A DNA stretch of 64,000 nt, taken from NCBI GenBank assembly GCA_944470555.2, contig OX104130.1, positions 78,311,160-78,375,159 on the forward strand, written 5' to 3'. The position numbers and the translations under genes were made by a program. Of this stretch, positions 22,706 to 36,907 are shown in pieces. Under the pieces are notes generated by a model that was given only the letters and a program-made list of their open reading frames with translations, searched no databases and was not told where the DNA came from. The stretch's first letter is position 1. Each line of letters opens with the position of its first letter. The DNA is from Heterobilharzia americana. Lineage: Eukaryota > Platyhelminthes > Trematoda > Strigeidida > Schistosomatidae.

Positions 22706-24420
22706 CTGAAGGATTGAAGTGAATCAGGTATTATGTTACTGGATTGCAGTATTTTCTGCTTTTTTGAAATCTGTTTTGTGTATGATTGAGTCCTAAGTGC
22801 GGCCCAGTTACATCACTTCAATTAAACAGAAGAATTGCTAAACACAGATTGATTTAGTTAAGGGATGGATCTCCACAGTTGTGCGTGATCTGCGCGTTGA
22901 AAATGTGCTTTCCCATACCAAAACAAACTACTGTTTAGTCACAGCGTCTATATGTAAATTAAAAGATATGACAGTCATTCGTCTAAGCGTTTCATCAATT
23001 ATACACTTCCTTTCGAAATCGGTAACGTAAGTATTCTGGTCATTATCTCTGAAACACGTCAGAAGTGAAATAAATGGTGTCAATATAAGTCTGCTTATCA
23101 GTTTTCCTTCGATGTGATGCGGTCTAAATGCATCCTCTAGAACTGCGTTTTTTTTCATGCGTTGACATTCTCCTGAACCATTTTCTCACTAGCAAAACAT
23201 TTTTTTGTGAATATTCGATCAATTTTCAATATGTGACATAAAGGACAATGAAAAGATAAGAAGAAAATTGGTTATAAAAGCTTAAAAAATCATTTGCAAC
23301 ACACTTTTACCAGTGACAATATCTTAGAGTAATCTAGTCGTTCCAGATAGTCTGAAATGGAATCATTTACACAAACGTATATATGTATATGCTGAAAGTC
23401 TAGTTGAAGCTTCACAAAGTTAAAACCTGAAAATTCTGTTATTCCTAGTATCAAAGGAGCTATAGTATCATTAGGCTGAATGGTGAAAAACCACGTTATC
23501 CTTTAAAAACCGTCTGTTTTAGGCATAGGTTTTAAGTCGTAAAAGGAAATACGCACTTCTGTGCATCAAAATCTGATCGGACGACGTACGTAAGTCCATG
23601 TTGGAAGCCAGTTAGAGACGAATAAACACATTAATAACAACCGTTCATTGTGAATTAAGGGTAGGTAGCACCTTTCTTAGTTTCTGTAAGGTTAGCTTAT
23701 ACAAAAAGGAAATTAAAATGTGATAAGTTCTACGGTGATACCCAAACTATGATACATCACTTTCAGCATTATTATACGAAGAGTTCGCATAGTATGAAGG
23801 ATCCAGATTGCATATAAAAACATACACGAATAATTTTTCCAACCCACTTAGTTAATTCTGGATCCAAATACCTGTTTTCTTTATACGAAGCACAACTTCG
23901 AATAAATGAACATCCAGCTTAATGGTGAGTGACTATACATCGAAAATTAAAGTTCACTGTAATCTATAAGAATGATATCAATGGACTACTTTTTGAGAAA
24001 CGGAAATACAACATACCATTTGCACTTCATCTACTTCACCTTGAAAGAATATGTTTGATGTAAGAGGGATTTTCCTATTGTTGTTCAAATCTGTCAGATG
24101 TCACCTGAGAGTAAGTGACGTAAAGTTTTTCTCAGTTATTATTATTATTTCATCAGTTTCAAGTTGCCTAACTTTTATATTACTCAAGAAGAAACACTAA
24201 AACTATAAACTAAAGAAATTTGCAACTGAATATATGATGACTTGGAGTATGTTTCCTGAATGGACCAGTATTGAGAATGCAGCAAGTAACACAAAAGGTT
24301 AGTTGTAATCTCTTACAGCTTTAAGATGTATAAGGGTGGAACAGATGTCGTTTAAAATGGACTAAAAGCCTCATAATTAACATTCATCATACCTTGAGGA
24401 AGTTGTGGAGATTTGGAAAT
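22706..24420. other. No recognisable feature
   Basis: A short reverse frame at 22928-23158 (76 codons) has no motif I can place. Otherwise no supported feature. Confidence 0.45.
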
Positions 24421-24571
24421 ATTTCAAGTTGTTATTCATCCCTGCTGGTGTGGGGTCGTGGGTGCGCACTGCTGCGGAGTCCAATACTAGGACGAAACAG
24501 CTGTCCAGTGCTACCAGGTTTCCTTTGTTCCCCCAACTGATGTCAGTCTACGATGAATAACAACTTGAAAT
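24421..24571 (+). mobile_element. Hammerhead SINE family B copy 2 enclosed by a 20-bp inverted repeat
   Basis: The SINE segment (GGGTCGTGGGTGCGCACTG, hammerhead, then a CCAGGTTTCC..CAGTCTACG tail) lacks the tRNA-like head. It is bounded by ATTTCAAGTTGTTATTCATC (24421-24440) and its exact reverse complement (24552-24571), so the whole 151 nt can fold back. Confidence 0.7.
24466..24511 (+). ncRNA. Hammerhead ribozyme, family B, one core change
   Basis: Stem I GCACTG/CAGTGC (6 bp, perfect). Core CTGCGGA, where conserved A6 is C. Stem II GTCC-AATACTA-GGAC. GAA at 24494-24496. Stem III ACAGCTGT (4 bp palindrome). C17 at 24505. All pairing is perfect, so only the A6 change argues against activity. 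Confidence 0.7.
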
Positions 24572-27192
24572 TCATCATATCTCTTCGAACACACGAATGA
24601 TTGCCAGCGAAGTGTGTAAAATTCCTAATCTAATGGATTGCATTATGAAATTACTGTTGAAATGAGTGTTCAAGGAACATGTACACCAGGTTTAACCGTC
24701 AATATTATCATGAACTGGAATCGATATCTTTAAGCTTACTTGTTGATTTACGAACTGAAGCAGTGACCAGCCATGGAATGTAGTAATTATATATAAATAC
24801 TTGTGTCGTTATGCAGCTGATATTTTTATTCACATAGGAGTAAAATATGGGTACCGTGATAGACTGCTAACAAACAAACGGTTACCTGCCTGAATCTGAG
24901 TAGTATTTATTATTCGATACCTATTTTTATGTGGTCACCGTTAACATGTATGAAGCTCTACTTCAGCTACGCTTTTTGAGTGTAAGCAGACGTTAACAGT
25001 GACGCTTAAAGCCACGTGACTGAGCCCTGAATTCAGGAACTTTATCACTTAGTCACTGTGTTCTGATACGACCTCCCATACGACTGAGTAATGTGCATAA
25101 GTTGGCTGGTTGAAAATGCGTAACCAAAATGACATTACTGTGAAGTAAGTCCCATTTTAATATGTTTATTTTAACTGTCATACAGAGAAACAGTATTAAT
25201 AACCGGATAAGGTTCCGGACATCATTTTATTCTCCATATTCATGTTGGGTATATGACATGAACCAATACGGAACAGATAAATTTCTGTTATTTGACAGAA
25301 AATGTAACAAGTGACACCTTCTGAAATCCTTCTATGACTTCCACATTGTGAATAACTTTATCTGTAAGACAGTAGAAGAGAATAAGGTTTCATTCTTTAA
25401 TACTATTCTCAACATAGAAACAGAGTGAGATTGAGTGGAAAATATTCAATGGTTGGCATTAATGGAAGTGTACACGTTCTTCTTAAAGACATCCACTTCA
25501 AAATTTTAGTCACAAAGTAAAGTACACATTTCCAGGAGACTGTCAGCATAAGACGAAGTAAGCACGCAAGAAAGCCTCTTTCCAAGATGGATCTTCATTT
25601 AGTCAGATGAATGAATAAAAGTTCAGATTGCCACTGTGACAACTACGTTTTATAGATTAGGCATTAGAAGATACTGCTCCTGGTGAAAGATTATTTTACC
25701 GTTGTAGGACATCTTTTAGAAAGGTATATAACTCAAAAAGACTATGTATTAGTTTTTAAACGAGGCCAGTATTCATACAATGCATTCACTAAAAATGTTG
25801 GTGAATACTAGTTTAGTTGCTGCTACAGAGCTAGTTATCTATGTCATGCGCTGAGCCATTTTATATTAATGTGATGTGAATATATAGTAAGCATTAATTG
25901 TTCAAAAGAACTAAAGCGGTTATACTTTGTCTTGATCGAAGTGTTTGCAGAATTCCATCGATCGATCTTCATTCAAGGTCACCGAATCAGGAAGCTAATC
26001 ATATTGGCACACAACTGATCATGTTGGATGGTTAAGGTAATCGACAAAAGATCTGGATTTATATTTCACGTTTGATGGTACCCGTAACAAGAATGGATCC
26101 ACGACCCGGACAGAAATACATTATCTTTTCTAAAGTGCTCAGTCTGAATTTCAAGTTAATTTCTATTGTATTTCGATTGTTAAACAAATATATCAGTGTT
26201 AGCATGATTTCAGTCTACGCGATTGCGTCAAATACATTTTTTTCTGATGTATCCATTTTTCTTAGGATCACAGACAAACCTTAACAGCGAGTACCATCAG
26301 GCACTGAACTTACATCCAAAGATTCATGCCGAGTTATTCCACATGTTTAACAGTGTGCACTCAAAGAATAGTTGCACGATGAAATGTGAACATGAAGGTC
26401 AACCCAACTAACATGTTCCGTCCACCAAAAGATGAGGAGATGTAACTGTTAAAAAAAGTCTAATATAAAGATTCATTAATAAGGCAGCATTTGAAATGCA
26501 GCAGGCTTCACTCTGTGGAATACAAGTGACAGTAGGCAGAAACGCGATCAACTTTTGAAGTAATCACGTCTTGTAAAAGTCATTAAAAAACATAACAGAC
26601 TATGTTTCTTGAAACAGTTTGTGTATACTTCATAACTTCTCTCTGAAGGAGGTAGAGTTGATAACCATACTGTAAACTGCTCCACTTGTGCTTGACGATT
26701 GTGAAGTACATCTTAATTTTCATCAGCTGACAACTCTAGAACACATGCATTCGTAAAGAACTGACAAACGACATAGAGGCAAAAACAAGGGTAATAACCT
26801 AGCAACAAAATAGTGAATTTCTTATTTCCTCCTAACTACAAATTCGGCTACTGTAATCAGTAAATGTTAACAGAATGGAGAGAATTGCGCCGATGTTAAA
26901 GCTAACATTAGTATGCATCCGTCATAGTTTTGACATATTCATCTAATTAAGAAAATATTTATTAGTTGTACTGCGTAAAATGAAAAATTGATGCAAAGAA
27001 AATGTCGATGCAAAGCTACTTTATTTTGTTAGCTGTACAATCAGCGTATGAAACACTTTCGTTCTTAATTACAGCGTGTTAGATACTGAACTAATTTATA
27101 GCCATTAAAAATCCACTGCATCAAACATTGTTCATGATATGAAGAATATAATTTCGAAATAATGGAGAATATTTGTGGCTCGGGTGAATGGA
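24572..27192. other. Mostly featureless; R1 fragment and tRNA-like fragment
   Basis: Within this stretch, 25020-25065 resembles the tRNA-like domain of reverse-strand Sm-alpha (weak), and 25150-25265 resembles family R1 (AGAAACAGTATTA..CCGGATAA, CCATATTCATG). The frames at 26072-26411 have no recognisable family. Confidence 0.4.
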
Positions 27193-27410
27193 CTTGGTTG
27201 TATTGTGTTCTCTGAGCTGGGTTGTTTAACCGTGAAGCTTTCATTGCCTTGTTACACGACATCAGCACTAAGTTCAGTATGAAGTGAGCTGTCAATATCT
27301 CTCCGTGACAGCTCACTTCATACTGAAGTTAGTGCTGATGATATCGTGTAGCAAGGCAATGAAAGCTTTACGATTAAACAACCCAGTTCAGAGAACACAA
27401 TACAACCAAG
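27193..27410. repeat. Foldback element 2
   Basis: Left arm 27193-27294 and right arm 27306-27410 share the arm sequence of foldback 1 (CTTGGTTGTATTGTG..CACAATACAACCAAG). The turn point differs: it sits near GTCAATATCTCTCCGTGAC, so the arms are shorter. The left flank GAATATTTGTGGCTC also matches the left flank of foldback 1. Confidence 0.85.
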
Positions 27411-28047
27411 AAGAATATAACTGGAAGTAATAATGATTAGATCAAGTCATAAATGTCACTGGATCTAAGATTACTGAAATCGAGGTTTGTAAGTAGTAGG
27501 ACACGTCATCAGAAAAGAAAGACATACAAACGAATTAGTATTTCCTAAACAGTGAAGAGAATGCAGATTTCCAGCTTTAAATAAGCTATATCAGTGCACT
27601 AGTTGCAAAAAATAATGATTATTAGATTGCTGAGAAATTCTCTTCTCTTTTTAGTTTCACCCAGTGACACAAAATTTGAGGGTAGTGAGTTAATACAGAA
27701 GTACTCAGATAGTGAAGCGTGCACATAATCATCATCATGTGACAATGTTGAAGGTGCACGTACAGTTATCAGTTCATCTACCGTGTACAGGCTGAAACAG
27801 TGTATTAGTTATTGTAGCGCCTCTAAGTTATCTCAAAAAGTCAGCTTGAAGTAAGTGAATTTCTCTTTAAGATGTCACATTTTTTTCATCAGCTATCAGT
27901 TTGTTTTACCTATCATTTCAACAAAGTTCCCTCAGTTCTAGGACAGAATTGGATCTAATGTTTTTCTTAAAATAAGACAAACAAAATCAGTTAAAGACTA
28001 GTCACTGGGAACTAGAGTGAACTAATCTAAACTACAGCAGTTGACTT
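27411..28047. other. No recognisable feature
   Basis: AT-rich spacer before RTE copy G. Confidence 0.45.
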
Positions 28048-28065
28048 ACTCAAAAACTAATCATA

Positions 28066-29054
28066 ATATTATTATTATTATTAGTCCCTTGGGTTCCTAA
28101 TGGAACAAAGGGCTTCAGTAGCACGTCTCCAGTCAACTCTGTTCTCTGAGATCTTTTGAACCTAGCTCCACGATAGCCCACAACCTCTCAATTCCTCCTC
28201 GCATGATCTCCTCCATGTCACCCTCGGACGTCCAACTCGTTGCTTCCCACGAAGATTCCACTCGACCACCTGGACTGACGCGTGATGTCCCCAATCGGCC
28301 TTCTCAGTGTATGCCAAATCCAATCCATCTGCTCTTCCTTCTGCATATTTGTTGGGTGATAGTTTCTTGCTTGGTTCGTTGTCAGGCCAGAGTTCCTTGT
28401 TGCTTATTCTTTCTATCAATCCAACTTATCTTCAGTAGCAAGCCAGCGTAAGCAGTTGTTGATGAATGTCTGTAGTTTATTGGAAAACCCTTTCGTAACG
28501 CACCAAGTCTCTCAACCATACACAAGCACTGACTTGACTGAATTGGTGTTGAAAATCCGGATCTTGTTCACGCTTTTTGCTGAGTGGAGTGCAGAAGATC
28601 TCGACACTGGTTTCAGGCTGATGAACGCCTGTCTTGCTTTTCCGATCATGGCTGACTTTGACATCCTCGTCTGTGCCTGTGGCGCCTGTAGTTGAAACAG
28701 TGCTGCCTACCTAGATATGTGAAGGAGGTTACTTCCTTTAAGTTTCTCCCACTGATGATGATTGGAGCTTGTTGTCGTTGTTGGTGCGGTATCGTCATCA
28801 CCTCTGTCTTCTCTACATTCACTTGAAGTCCCGTCTTCGCTGCCCTGCCCTGCCTCTTCTGTCAACGTGTTAGTTTTCGCCTGTATATCTTCAAATTTGT
28901 GTGACGTCAGATGCAAGTCGTCGTTGGTGAAATCCAGATTTTCTAGGTTCTTTCCCGCGGTCCAGCCAGCGTTTCCCCCTCTTCTCGCTCCCCACTGTTT
29001 GCTGCATGATCCAGTCGACCACAATCAGGAATATCATAGGAGATAGTAGGCAAC
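28066..29054 (-). mobile_element. RTE-like element copy G with target-site duplication
   Basis: A 5'-truncated copy from the motif B region (GTTGCCTACTATCTCC) to the 3' end GGAACCCAAGGGAC with a TAATAATAAT tail. It is flanked by ACTCAAAAACTAATCATA (28048-28065) and nearly the same 17 nt at 29055-29071, the signature of an independent target-primed insertion. The altered catalytic box reads FTNDDLHL. Blocks VGRPRVTWRRSCEEELRG and GLSWS (28162-28250) show the intact C-terminal consensus best. Confidence 0.9.
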
Positions 29055-29284
29055 ACTCAAAACTAATCATATAAGGGGTAAAAAATTGATGACTTTTATA
29101 CAATCGCAACTTGGCTAGTTTATGGGTGACGTCTATGACTGCAGCATTGGTTGACGTGGAAGTAACCAACTGAGGGGATAATAGTTCATTCGAGATTATA
29201 TACATGCCTTGTCGACACGTTTTCTCAACTTTAGACGACGAAACATGCCCATCGAATTGTAAAGAAAAGAAGAGATGAATAATT

Positions 29285-30970
29285 CACCATACCATTCTAC
29301 CGCCAAGTGGCTGTCGGACGTCCTTCAACCAGACAGAAAACAGCTAAATACACACAGCTTACCGGACTCCTTCGACTTTGTCGACTCAATTATTAATGTC
29401 AAATGATTTGTATGTGGTTTCCCTCGCCACTAATGTCTCCCTCACGGAAAGGCTATTTTCTATATGACGTCATGGAAGGTAGTAATTTTCACGTGAACTT
29501 CCCAACGCACATTCTAAAGGAATTACTTCTAAGATGTACTTCAAAATGAAGTTCAAATTTAACAGTGAGCTATACACACAAAAGGATAAGGTAGCTACCC
29601 AGACCTCTGCTGGCTGAATGCTTTATGGAAAACTTAGAAAATAGTGTCCTTCACTCAACAATTGATCGTTCCTACCTTTATAAAAGATACATGAATGATA
29701 CATTCATCATATGTGATCAAAATACAGACACTGGGACTGTAGTTAAAAGGTTCACTGATCGTCACCCATCTATCAACTTCACAACAGAACTCAAAGAGAA
29801 CTCAGAATTCTATTTTCTCGATGTCTTATTGAGGAGACTATATGGTTCTCTTCAGAGATCAATTTATAGGACGCCTATATGGGATGAACAATACCTGAAC
29901 TTCCACAGCTGGTTGCCTCTTAGCAAAAAGAGGAATCTAATCTATTTTTTATCTTCAAGAATCAGAAGGATTTGCACGGGTGATACTATCGACGATGAAT
30001 CAGACAAACTACAGGAGATTCTCATGCAAAATAGGTACCCTTGCGGATTTGTTGAGAAAAACTGAAAATTAAAACAACACATAGCAAGTACTCACAGTTC
30101 CACAGATGACATTGTTTGCGAACTTTGGTTGAAGGTGATACTGAGACCCTGAAGAATCGCCGGTTCACATCGCTGGAAAAAACATTATTTGCTGTGAAGC
30201 CACAGATCATCTTCTGTAGTCAGCATTTAGTTCAGGAATGTGTTAAGGAAACATTGCGAGTTTGTGTTCACCCCACTGTGTGTCTGCAAATTTACTTGCT
30301 CCTGTACAGCTATTTAAATAAAGGTCGCAAAAGTGTGCGATTTCAAAACATATCTCTGAGCCTTAGTCTGAATGGTTGTCGAGAGGAGAATGTAAATCAA
30401 TTAACGGTTCGATTCTTGAACATTTGGTCAACTCTTGACATATAGCTCGACCAGAATCCTCCTTCAGTGTTAAATGGGATAGCTCAAAAGGAGTACGCCG
30501 TCGACAGTTGTACACAGTAGAATCACTGGTAGTTCATCAATTCAAGTCTTGTCTCTGCATGCAGAAGAAGTATGCCCAGCCTCTTATCTCAACATGCTCT
30601 TAACACTTTCACACTTTTCCGACTTCATTATAATTATTTAGTTCATTATTATCACCTTCATTATGATCCTTATCTGATTCTTCACCTTATTTACATCTAC
30701 CTATTAAGTGAACACTCATTATATTTCTCATCTACCAACAATTTTCACCCTTTCAAACTCCTTACCTTTATCGTTATTTCCATTGTCTGAAAGATTATTA
30801 CGCAGCTACTTTCCATTCATGATTCCGGTTTTTCAGTAATAGCTTAATAATGCAATTAGACACTATTATTTCATAATACACTGTTATATGTTTATGATAA
30901 ATACGGTGAATACTATTGTATAGTTTTATGATATAATATCGTCGAGTAAAGAAAATTTTCTTCTCTGGAT
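29285..30970 (+). mobile_element. Penelope-like element PLE-4 (RT and endonuclease remnants plus 3' tail)
   Basis: Visible in order: AKWLSDVLQPDRKQL and PDSFDFVDS (about 29305-29395), NVSLTERLFS (about 29430), PLLAECFMENLENS across a frame break (about 29605-29650), then the best-preserved segment 29625-30065 with RYMNDTFIICD (catalytic region) and FYFLDVLL. A decayed GIY-YIG stretch follows. The C-terminus (FSVKWDSSKGVRRRQL, YTVESLVVHQF, AQPLIS) is open from 30442 to TAA 30601-30603. The 3' tail carries the palindrome AAGAAAATTTTCTT at 30949-30962. Confidence 0.85.
29625..30065 (+). pseudogene. PLE reverse transcriptase fragment
   Basis: A 146-codon open segment covers the end of the palm and the thumb of a PLE RT. 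The catalytic box is YMND where PLEs normally have YxDD, so the first catalytic Asp is replaced by Asn. INFTTELKENSEFYFLDV matches the block usually following the catalytic box in PLEs, and NFHSWLPLSKKRNLIYFL the block before the linker. The frame closes with TGA-type decay at 30065. Not functional. Confidence 0.75.
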
Positions 30971-32967
<1,997 letters not shown>

Positions 32968-33084
32968 ACTGTACATTTACAGCACAGTTGAGGAGTAATT
33001 TGTTAAGATGGGGTTCATTGATTTCACATCGATTTACCTTAGTCACTTGCCAGCGAAATTCGCTCTCAGTAAATAATACATTAC

Positions 33085-33655
33085 GCACAGACAACAACGG
33101 ACATGCTCACACTAATACTGCAGGTTTTGCAAGGAAAGAAAGGTGCCTGCTTATTGATTAGAAGAAGGGCTATCTTGTCAAACTCACAAAGAAGGGAGAC
33201 CTAAGTCTTTGTAAGAACTGGCGCGGAATCATGATCCTGTCCACCACAAGCAAAATATTAGGCCACACCATCCTGGAGAGACAAACCAATGCACTGGGTT
33301 CGAAATTACGAACGAAACTGGCTGGCTGGCTGTCTAGCTCGATTCAGGAAGAACAAATCATGTAAGAATCAAATTGCAACGCTACGCATCACCATAGAAC
33401 CGGGTATAGAATGGCAGTCAACTAGATCTTCACCTTAACTTTATCGACTTTGAAAAGGCAATCGATCGAGGAGTCGACCAAGAACTAATTTAGGTGGCAG
33501 CTGCTTCAACACTACGGTTTTAGTGCCACAAACCTTTATCAACCTCATTCAACAACTATATGCCACATGATGCTACATGCGAGGTGATTCACAGTGGAAA
33601 GCTCTGTGATGACTTTGAAGTGAAGACGAGAGTTATACAAGGTTGCCACCTACCA
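33085..33655 (+). mobile_element. RTE-like element copy H (internal RT fragment)
   Basis: Begins ACAACAACGGACATGCTCAC (the TTADMLTPLLQ block) and continues through SLCKNWRGI, KILGHTILER, DFEKAI and VIQGCHLP, with many frame breaks and an inserted CTGGCTGGCTGGCTG stretch. Both ends are truncated and it lacks the catalytic box. Confidence 0.75.
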
Positions 33656-34164
33656 TCGCCTCAACTAGTAGTGATTCCAAGGGACTCTCCATGAATACAC
33701 CATCAACTTGACTTTCAAATATGAAATGAACTTTATCAGTACATAACAGTCACAGCTCCTCATAAAAGTTTAGAGAAATAAAGAATGGTGATGGTAATAA
33801 TCGATGCTATACAATAACAGAGAAAGGTAACAACTCTGATAAGAGAATGTTAACGAATAAAGAATCTACATCGAAAGAATGGATAGCCTTGTTTTTGATA
33901 ATCATGTCACTAAAATGCTTAAAAAGTTCGAAGGTAACTGCCAATGAAAACCTCCAGAATTCATTACTAATTGATTTTAACACTTTCGCCCAACATTTTA
34001 TCAGTAGCTAAATATATTACGGAAATATATAACATAAATTATGTTCAAATAAAACTGTTAAGTATATAACAGTAGCAATAAGTTCTGCATATGTGGATTT
34101 GTGAAGGCGATAGCTACACACGAATTCATACCAACTTTGTGTGTTTCCATTTGGTTCATTTAGT
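33656..34164. other. No recognisable feature
   Basis: AT-rich spacer. One phrase (TTTCAAATATGAAATGAA at about 33713) recurs near 48750, so a minor repeat may be present. Confidence 0.4.
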
Positions 34165-34850
34165 TATTATTTTTCCCTTGGATTCCCAGTGGGACATATG
34201 GCTTCAGTAGCACATCTCCATTCTACTCTCCTCTCTTCAGTCTTTTGAACCTGGCTCCACCACTGCCCAGATGCTTTCATTTCTTCTTCACACGATTAAC
34301 CCCATGTCACCCTCAGCTAGGATACCGAAATCGTCGTTTCCCCTTTGAATTGTGACTTTCGTTCCTCTTTGAGTTGAATCTTGCTGTCATGATCCAAAAC
34401 AGGAGGAGATTGGTTCTCACTGCATGAGAGAGATTCTTTGGTTCTGTTGGGGACATCATGATATCCACTTGAAAATTCAGTGTGCTCGTGACTGTCGTCT
34501 GGGTGACAATATCGGAGTAGATTATCAACTCCTCTCCAATTGACAGACAGTTTAGAGAGTCCACTTCTATTCCATCTGCAGATTTCTTGCAGATTCCTAG
34601 CCTAGCACTTCTATGCTATACCTTCTAATCTCTTTTGCGATCCTGACAGGCTTGCCAGCAAGCTTCAATTATTGTGCGGACACTACATGTCCCTATGTTT
34701 ACTTTCGTTTTCATCAAGAGAAGACAAATCTGCCAATTGGCTTCTCAAAGGCTCTTACCAACTGGCATCATTTCGTGTCTCTGATTCCAGTGAGAAATAA
34801 GTTTAATTTTATGTTTTATATTTCGTCTGTGCTTTGAAGTTTCTGTAGCG
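34165..34850 (-). mobile_element. Internally deleted RTE-like element (copy I)
   Basis: On the reverse strand the 5' endonuclease region (AACTTCAAAGCACAGACG, MKTKVNIGTCSV-like, GLSKLS-like block, ending at GAAAGTCACAAT) is joined near 34355 directly to the last 190 bp of the element (TCAAAGGGGAAACGACGATTT to GGGAATCCAAGGGAAAAATAAT). About 2.5 kb present in copy B is missing. Its 3' terminus is the same variant as that of copy B. Confidence 0.8.
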
Positions 34851-35364
34851 ATTGGATTGGTTTTCCGAGGTAGGGTTGCTTTTACGAATTTTTTCTGGTT
34901 ATCATAGAAGGGTATGGACAAATATCCAGAACTTCCAATATCGCTCTGTCTTTTTGAGAATAAAATCCATCTTACGGGAGTTTCAGCGACTGTTTAAGAT
35001 GAAGAAGACAAATATTGAATACGAAATGCTCTACATAAATAAACAACTTTTACGAAGAGATACCAAGATTTTAAAAATTTACTTACTTAACAGAGTGAAA
35101 TTCAGTGAATTTACCACTCCTAAAAGGCATCAGTTTTTGATAGAAATAATCTCGTCATTGTACTTCATTTTAGTTAATATGAAGAACTATTTGAAAATAA
35201 GAACACTCTTTTTCAGGGTTAGGAATTATGGTTAGTTTCATTTTGTCATATTTTATCGCTAAAGGTTGATGACTATCCTCCTATGACACTTTAAATATGG
35301 AAATGACAGTTTCATTCATATTGTACAGACTCAGATCGATTACTACATCCCTAATTGTATCATG
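34851..35364 (+). other. Spacer between copies I and B with an unidentified 127-codon frame
   Basis: An open frame at 34852-35235 has a basic, Lys/Arg-rich composition. I recognise no family, and AT-rich DNA can produce this by chance. No promoter or splice context supports it. Confidence 0.3.
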
Positions 35365-35554
35365 AACCTCGCCTGGTTAACTAGTTCACTAGTTACTAGC
35401 CGGTCCTCAACAGGGGTGAACAGGGAAGGTTCTGCATACGGCTAGCAACCCTAACCCTTAAAAAACAAATCTAACCGTTAAAGAAACTTCACAGCACAAA
35501 CAAAATATAAAAAATAAAAACAAAATTTTTCCTCGCTGAAATCGGAGAGGCGAA

Positions 35555-36480
35555 ATGACACCAGTTGGTGAAAGCCTTCGGGAAGCCAATTGGCCAGGCC
35601 GATGTGTCTTCTCTCGATGAAAGCGAAAGTAAACGTGGGGACATGGAATGTCACACCATTTTTGAACCCAGCTGGTAGGGCAGCCCAGATTGCAAACGAG
35701 ATGAGGAGGTATCACATCGAGGTGCTTGGGATTTGCGAAAGCAGATGGAATGGAGTGGTCTCTCCAAACTGTCAACTGGAGAGGAATCAATAATCTACTT
35801 CGATATTGTCACCCAGATGACAACCACGAGCACACTGAGTTATGGAGTGGCTATCATTATGTCCCCAAGAGCATCGAAAGTTCTCATGCAGTGGGAACCA
35901 ATCTCCTCCATGATCAGGATCATGACAGCAAGGTGTAACTCAAAAGGAAGGAAAGTCACAATCATACAATGCTACGCTATGCACCTACAAATAATGCAGA
36001 GCAAGAGGAGAAAGAGGAATTCTACAGACAAGTGCAATCAACACTGGACAAGACCTCGGTTGGCAGTATGAAAATTCTAATGGGAGACATGAATGCCAAA
36101 CTGGGAGAGGAAAACACAGGAAGAGATTTAACTATCGGTCGAGAAGCGCTCGGTGAGGTGATGAACGAGAATGGAGAACTGTTTGCAGAATTCTGTGCAT
36201 CCAACGATTGGGTGATTAGAGGTGAGGCGGTGTGTTCAAGCACAATGACATCCACAAAGCGAAATGGATTTGATTCCATCAGACACCAGGACACACTAAA
36301 AAGCAAGTCGACTTTATCTCAATCTCAAGAAAATGGAGACACAGTCTACTTGACACAAGGTCAATGAGAGGAGCAGATGTAGGTTCAGACCGCGCATCAT
36401 CTAGTGCAAGGAACCTTCCAAATCAAGTTGAAAGCCTTCAATTCAAGGAAGCTGGTGATAGACCACAGTTGGAGTTCAAC
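35555..36480 (+). pseudogene. APE-type endonuclease domain of RTE copy B
   Basis: Start ATGACACCAGTTGGTGAAAG at 35555 matches the A start. KVNVGTWNV (about 35628), a one-base loss within TGTCACACC shifts frame, then ANEMRRYHIEVLGICESRWNG, YAPTNNAEQEEKEEF, MKILMGDMNAKLGEENTGRDL (36066-36125), then across a shift GADVGSD (about 36374-36394), which holds the conserved SD ahead of the terminal His motif. Compared with A, the downstream stretch 35969-36367 is the longest clean open segment (132 codons). Confidence 0.8.
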
Positions 36481-36907
36481 ACTCAGAAACTGAAGGATGA
36501 AACTACAAAGGAAATCTCCACGTCAGCCATCATGATAAAAATGGGAAATATCGGGGAACATGCGAGAAGAAACCTGTGTGAAAGAACACAGGAAGAGCAC
36601 TCTTTGAAAGGGATGTGGAAAGAAACCTGCACAGCCGTACCAGGAAGAAAGAAGAAACAGACAAGACAAGGAATAGGTCTCGACGGATACATGGAAGCTG
36701 ATAGAGGAGAGGAGGATGGTGAAACAGAAGATAAACCAGTGTAGTGCAAGGATGGCCAACGACATGAGGAACTGAGTACAACGTATAAAACACTACACTG
36801 AACAAAGAAGTGAAGAAGAGTGCGCGCAAAGACAAAAGACTCTTCTACGAAACACTGGCAAGTGAAGCATAACAGGCTGCAGGTAGGAGTAACAAGACCT
36901 GACAACA

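Noticed and set aside
34852..35235. 127-codon forward frame as a host gene
   Set aside because: No recognisable motif, AT-driven composition and no splice or promoter context. Kept only as an unidentified frame.
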